Part shown: positions 61,206-64,000 of the stretch, piece by piece
Position numbering within the stretch: position 1 is the stretch's first letter
How the letters are laid out: each line of letters opens with the position of its first letter
From: Burkholderia cepacia
Lineage (GTDB): Bacteria > Pseudomonadota > Gammaproteobacteria > Burkholderiales > Burkholderiaceae
Assembly: GCF_001039005.1 (NCBI RefSeq)
Contig: NZ_LDWR01000058.1
Coordinates: forward strand, 94,465-158,464
Direction: 5' to 3'
DNA: 64,000 nt
Program-made: the position numbers and the translations under genes
Notes under the pieces: model-generated
Seen by the model: the letters and a program-made list of their open reading frames with translations, nothing else
What the model was told of the DNA's origin: nothing
Databases searched by the model: none

Positions 61206-62098
61206 GATGCGTGCTCCGGTGCGCTGCCAGCGAGGCCCAGCCGCGCGGTCAGCGCGTCGAGCGCGGGCGCGCAGCGCGCCTCGACCTTCAGCGTCAGCAT
61301 CGGATCGGCGCGCGTATGGCCGAGATTGAGCGCGGCGACCGGCTTGTGCTGCGCCTGCGCCCACACGCAGAAGCGATAGCCGGAATACACCATCAGCGAC
61401 GAGCCGACGACGAGCAGCGCGTCGGCCGCATCGAGCGCCTGCGAGGCCAGCGCGACGCGCTCGCGCGGCACGTTCTCGCCGAAGAACACGACCGCCGGCT
61501 TCAGCAGGCCGCCGCACGCGGGGCACGCCGGGATGCGGAAGGTGTCGAGCGCGGCCCATTCGAGATGCGCGTCGCCGTCCGCGGCCGGCTCGGCCTGCGC
61601 GCCCAGCAGTTCCGGATTGTCGGCTTCGAGCACGGTCTGGATCGCCGCGCGCGCATGATGCGCGCCGCATGCGAGGCACGTCACGCCGTTGATCCCGCCG
61701 TGCAGTTCGATCACGTCGCCGCTGCCCGCGCGCTGATGCAGGCCGTCGACGTTCTGCGTGACGAGGCGCTCGATCCGGCCCGCGCCGCCGAGCCGCGCCA
61801 GCGCGACGTGCGACCCGTTCGGCTGCGCGCGGCCGACGACGGGCCAGCCGATCATGCTGCGCGCCCAGTAGCGTCGCCGCGCGGCATCGGAGCCGAGAAA
61901 TTCATGGAGCTGGATCGGCGGCGAGCGCATCCATTGACCGTTGCGGTCGCGATAGCCGGGAATGCCGGAATCGGTGCTGATGCCCGCGCCGGTCAGCACG
62001 AGCAGGCGCGGATGACGCTCGACGAACGTGTGCAGCGCATCGAGCGCGGCCGGATCGACGCCAGCGGATGAGGGGTCGTGCAGGGTTTTATCGTTCAT
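61202..62098 (-). CDS. sirtuin NAD-dependent protein deacylase, SIRT4-like class II
   Basis: 298 residues from the ATG at 62098. GAGISTDSGIPGYR is at 37-50 and TQNVDGLHQRAG at 114-125; the catalytic histidine is H133. The zinc is held by C141, C144, C192 and C195 (CLAC...CPAC). The late VVGSSLMVYSG segment completes the Rossmann domain. SIRT4-like enzymes remove acyl groups or ADP-ribosylate proteins, using NAD. It is first in a two-gene unit with the methyltransferase. Confidence 0.93.
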   Translation of the reverse strand: MNDKTLHDPSSAGVDPAALDALHTFVERHPRLLVLTGAGISTDSGIPGYRDRNGQWMRSPPIQLHEFLGSDAARRRYWARSMIGWPVVGRAQPNGSHVALARLGGAGRIERLVTQNVDGLHQRAGSGDVIELHGGINGVTCLACGAHHARAAIQTVLEADNPELLGAQAEPAADGDAHLEWAALDTFRIPACPACGGLLKPAVVFFGENVPRERVALASQALDAADALLVVGSSLMVYSGYRFCVWAQAQHKPVAALNLGHTRADPMLTLKVEARCAPALDALTARLGLAGSAPEHAS

Positions 62099-62221
62099 GT
62101 TGGCAACACGTGATCGGGCGCGCCGGCAGGCCGTGCGCCCGCATGGGCGGCCAGGCACGCCAGCACATCATACAGAACGCCGCGCGATCGGGCCGACGGC
62201 CCGCGCGACCAACCGGCGCAC

Positions 62222-62257
62222 AAAAAAAGACGCCCATCCGCCACTCGGCGATGGGCG
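62222..62257 (-). terminator. intrinsic terminator without an obvious upstream gene
   Basis: On the minus strand CGCCCAT...ATGGGCG with an inner CGCC-GAGT-GGCG stem (one bulged G) is followed after TC by seven T (A at 62222-62228). The sirtuin gene starts to its left, so it must end a transcript coming from the right. Confidence 0.75.
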
Positions 62258-62300
62258 CTTCAACAATTGATCCATCGGGGTAGTGGATCAACTGACAGCA
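62222..62300 (-). ncRNA. candidate small RNA 3' end (5' end unknown)
   Basis: Two consecutive hairpins on the minus strand: TTGATCCA-N9-TGGATCAA (62291 to 62267, loop CTACCCCGA), a short linker, then the terminator with its T-run. Tandem hairpins closing in a T-tract and no open reading frame are typical of trans-acting sRNAs. No promoter could be fixed, so the right boundary is a guess. Confidence 0.35.
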
Positions 62301-63147
62301 CAAACTTGCGGCGTCCGCCACGCTGCGACCGACGAACGCTCCCCTGAATTACGCATGTTCCGCGATGCCGCGCGCATCGTTGCGCCGCCGGCTTTCCTGC
62401 ACGATCCGGTTCGGGCTCGCCGCGCCGCGGCCAGGCGCGGCACGCGAACGAAAACGCCACGCGACGACATGCGTTGCGCGCAGCTTCATGACGATCCGGG
62501 ATCCAGGCCGGGGCCATCCACAAGCGTTCACGGTTCATCCCCGACGGCCGACCGGCACCGGTCGGCCTCGTGCGTCACACATGCACGTCGTCGTTCAGTA
62601 CGAACCCGATTGCTCGGATGGAACGGAAAGCCGCGCGCTCACGTCGCCTCGATCAACGGCGAAGCGAATGTCCCGGCAGGTCGGCGATTCATGTTTGCAA
62701 CACGATACGTTGCGATTCGGTCTCTTTTCATTCTCTTGTCCCCGTCTTCGATTTGTCCGACCCACTGAAGCGATCGCCGGCCCCACTGCACCCGCGACCG
62801 CGCTCACGGCTCGTACAGATATGCAAGGAGCGCACCATGCTTCATGCCGCAAGGCCGCGCGGGCCGAAACACCGCCGTCGACGCATATCGCGCACCGGCA
62901 GGAAGCTCGAACGTTTCGAAACTGAAACGCACACGGCGGCCCGCCCGATCGGTGCCGGCTGCCCGAACCTGCCGCCGTGCCGCTTACGCACGGCCCGGGC
63001 CAGCACCGCGGCGTTGCATCTGCGCGCCGCCGCCGATCGTCTTACAATCGCCCGACAACGGCCGCCCGCGCACGAACGGACGCGGGCACCTGGCCTTGCC
63101 CTCTTCGCGCGGGCCGCCTCGCCTGACCGGAAACCCATACCCGACGC

Positions 63148-63879
63148 ATGCCCGACGCAAAAGACTGGCTGGATATCGACTACCGCACGCTGTTCCGGCT
63201 GCACCCGGATAGGCGGATCGAACGCGAGAACGATCCCGACTGCTCGCCCGGGCCACGCTTCTGGCTGGGCGGATGTGCGGACGGCAACCTGCCGGGCGTA
63301 CGCGCCGACGTGCCGGCCCGCGTTGCGGACGAACTGGTGCGCGTGGCCGGCAGCGAACCGCCGTTCGCGGACCGCATGCAGCCCGTGCATCTCGAACGCT
63401 ATCTCGCGACGCTCGCGCCCGTGGCGCACTGGAATACCGGCCTCGTCTACGCGCTGCCGCACGCGCTCGATTTCGACACCGATGCGCGCATCGCGCTGAT
63501 CGACGGCGACAGCGACGCAGGCCGGCAACTGCTGCAATCGCTGTCCGCGCATGGAATGCCCGAAGGCCTGTACTCGATGGGTTTTCGAAGCGCAGCCGAT
63601 CTGTGGGCGCCGTGGTGCGCGGCCGTCGTCGACGGAGAAGTCGTATCGGTCGCGTTTGCCGCGCGGCTGTCCGACGTCGGCGCGGAACTCGGTGTCGCGA
63701 CGGCGCCTGCGTTTCGGGGGCGCGGCCTCGCGGCAGCCGTCACCGCCGCGTGGTCGCGGCTGCCGTCGCTTCGCACGCGCACGCTGTTCTACAGCACGGA
63801 CAGCAACAACCGCGCGTCGCAACGCGTGGCGTCACGCCTCGGCCTCGCGCTGCGCGGCAGGACGCTGCGGATTTCGTAG
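63148..63879 (+). CDS. GNAT-family N-acetyltransferase
   Basis: 243 residues. The N-terminal half (about 1-120) is poorly conserved. The C-terminal half has the GNAT core with acetyl-CoA loop VATAPAFRGRGLAAAVTAAW and the FR47-like ending YSTDSNNRASQRVASRLGLA. Substrate unknown. ATG at 63148. Confidence 0.87.
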   Translation: MPDAKDWLDIDYRTLFRLHPDRRIERENDPDCSPGPRFWLGGCADGNLPGVRADVPARVADELVRVAGSEPPFADRMQPVHLERYLATLAPVAHWNTGLVYALPHALDFDTDARIALIDGDSDAGRQLLQSLSAHGMPEGLYSMGFRSAADLWAPWCAAVVDGEVVSVAFAARLSDVGAELGVATAPAFRGRGLAAAVTAAWSRLPSLRTRTLFYSTDSNNRASQRVASRLGLALRGRTLRIS

Positions 63880-63983
63880 CGCCGGGTTCGGCGCGGGCCG
63901 CCCCGCTCCCGCCTCGCGCAAACACGTTAGCATTCGGACACGCACCGCCGCGCGTTCGCGTTGCACCGCCTCCCAGGATTCGA

Positions 63984-64000
63984 CATGACCACGCCCGCCC
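63984..64000 (+). CDS. start of a gene running off the window
   Basis: An ATG at 63984 follows CCAGGATTCGAC, a good ribosome-binding site and spacing, and only MTTPA is visible. It cannot be identified. Confidence 0.45.

Larger units (their letters stand above)
62099..63147. other. 1-kb region without convincing genes
   Basis: Open frames on both strands here are Arg/Pro/Ser-rich and have no start or family support. The left end holds a minus-strand terminator (62222-62257) preceded by an inverted repeat (62267-62291). The rest holds no feature I can support except the promoter region of the GNAT gene. Confidence 0.6.

Noticed and set aside
62570..63499. A 309-codon plus-strand open frame before and into the GNAT gene
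   Set aside because: It runs through the GNAT gene in another frame and has Arg/Pro/Ser-rich sequence without a start site.
1..64000. tRNA, rRNA, CRISPR arrays, insertion sequences and prophage genes
   Set aside because: Looked for cloverleaf-like blocks, regular repeats with spacers, transposase and integrase motifs; none was found by eye.

Overview
The window looks like a stretch of a Burkholderia replicon, most likely chromosome 2 of a Burkholderia cepacia complex species. The evidence is very high G+C with strong third-position GC bias; the gene order leuC-leuD-leuB-asd, then fimV-truA-trpF-trpB-methyltransferase-trpA-accD-folC; a complete succinate dehydrogenase/citrate synthase/malate dehydrogenase/aconitase block; and a secreted lipase with its foldase that closely matches the classic B. 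cepacia enzyme. No rRNA, tRNA, insertion sequence, prophage or CRISPR array was seen. The species assignment is inferred from remembered protein sequences, not from a search.

Layout. 1-8.8 kb (minus strand) holds a tightly packed operon: fimV, truA, trpF, trpB, an orphan DNA methyltransferase, trpA, accD and folC (cut by the window edge). 8.8-9.6 kb is a non-coding island with an AT-rich part carrying strong inverted repeats, followed by an isolated flagellar-hook gene flgE (+). 10.9-15.8 kb holds asd and leuB-leuD-entericidin-leuC (minus). 16-17.7 kb holds two tandem paralogous Tat-type exported proteins of unknown function. 18-25.4 kb holds accessory metabolism: a cupin, a GST, a permease/Lrp/DDAH methylarginine block, a DUF1479 protein, a VOC protein and an AraC regulator.

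25.4-38.9 kb is a TCA-cycle hub. gltA-sdhE-sdhBADC and a GntR regulator read leftward; mdh, a citrate-lyase-beta-like protein, a small exported protein, prpD and acnA read rightward. A perfect 16-bp palindrome lies in the divergent GntR/mdh region next to a good sigma70-type promoter for mdh and is the likely operator. 38.9-40.1 kb is an ArsR-SRPBCC-DUF1801 mini-operon with translationally coupled genes and an operator-like palindrome over the first start codon.

40.7-62 kb is accessory. It has a sedolisin protease, an MFS exporter, a Pot-type ABC importer divergent from a MocR regulator, lipase and foldase, a TonB-dependent copper receptor with a DUF2946 protein, cytochrome b561, a Pr6Pr membrane protein, an NlpD-like LysM/M23 lipoprotein lacking catalytic histidines, small exported proteins, gnd, and a DUF938 methyltransferase overlapping a SIRT4-like sirtuin. 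62.1-63.1 kb has no convincing gene but contains a strong minus-strand terminator preceded by a second hairpin, a candidate small RNA 3' end. A GNAT acetyltransferase and the first codons of another gene close the window.

Many long antisense or shifted open frames exist because of the high G+C; they were treated as shadows. Start codons were chosen from ribosome-binding sites and family length where the longest frame was clearly over-extended.
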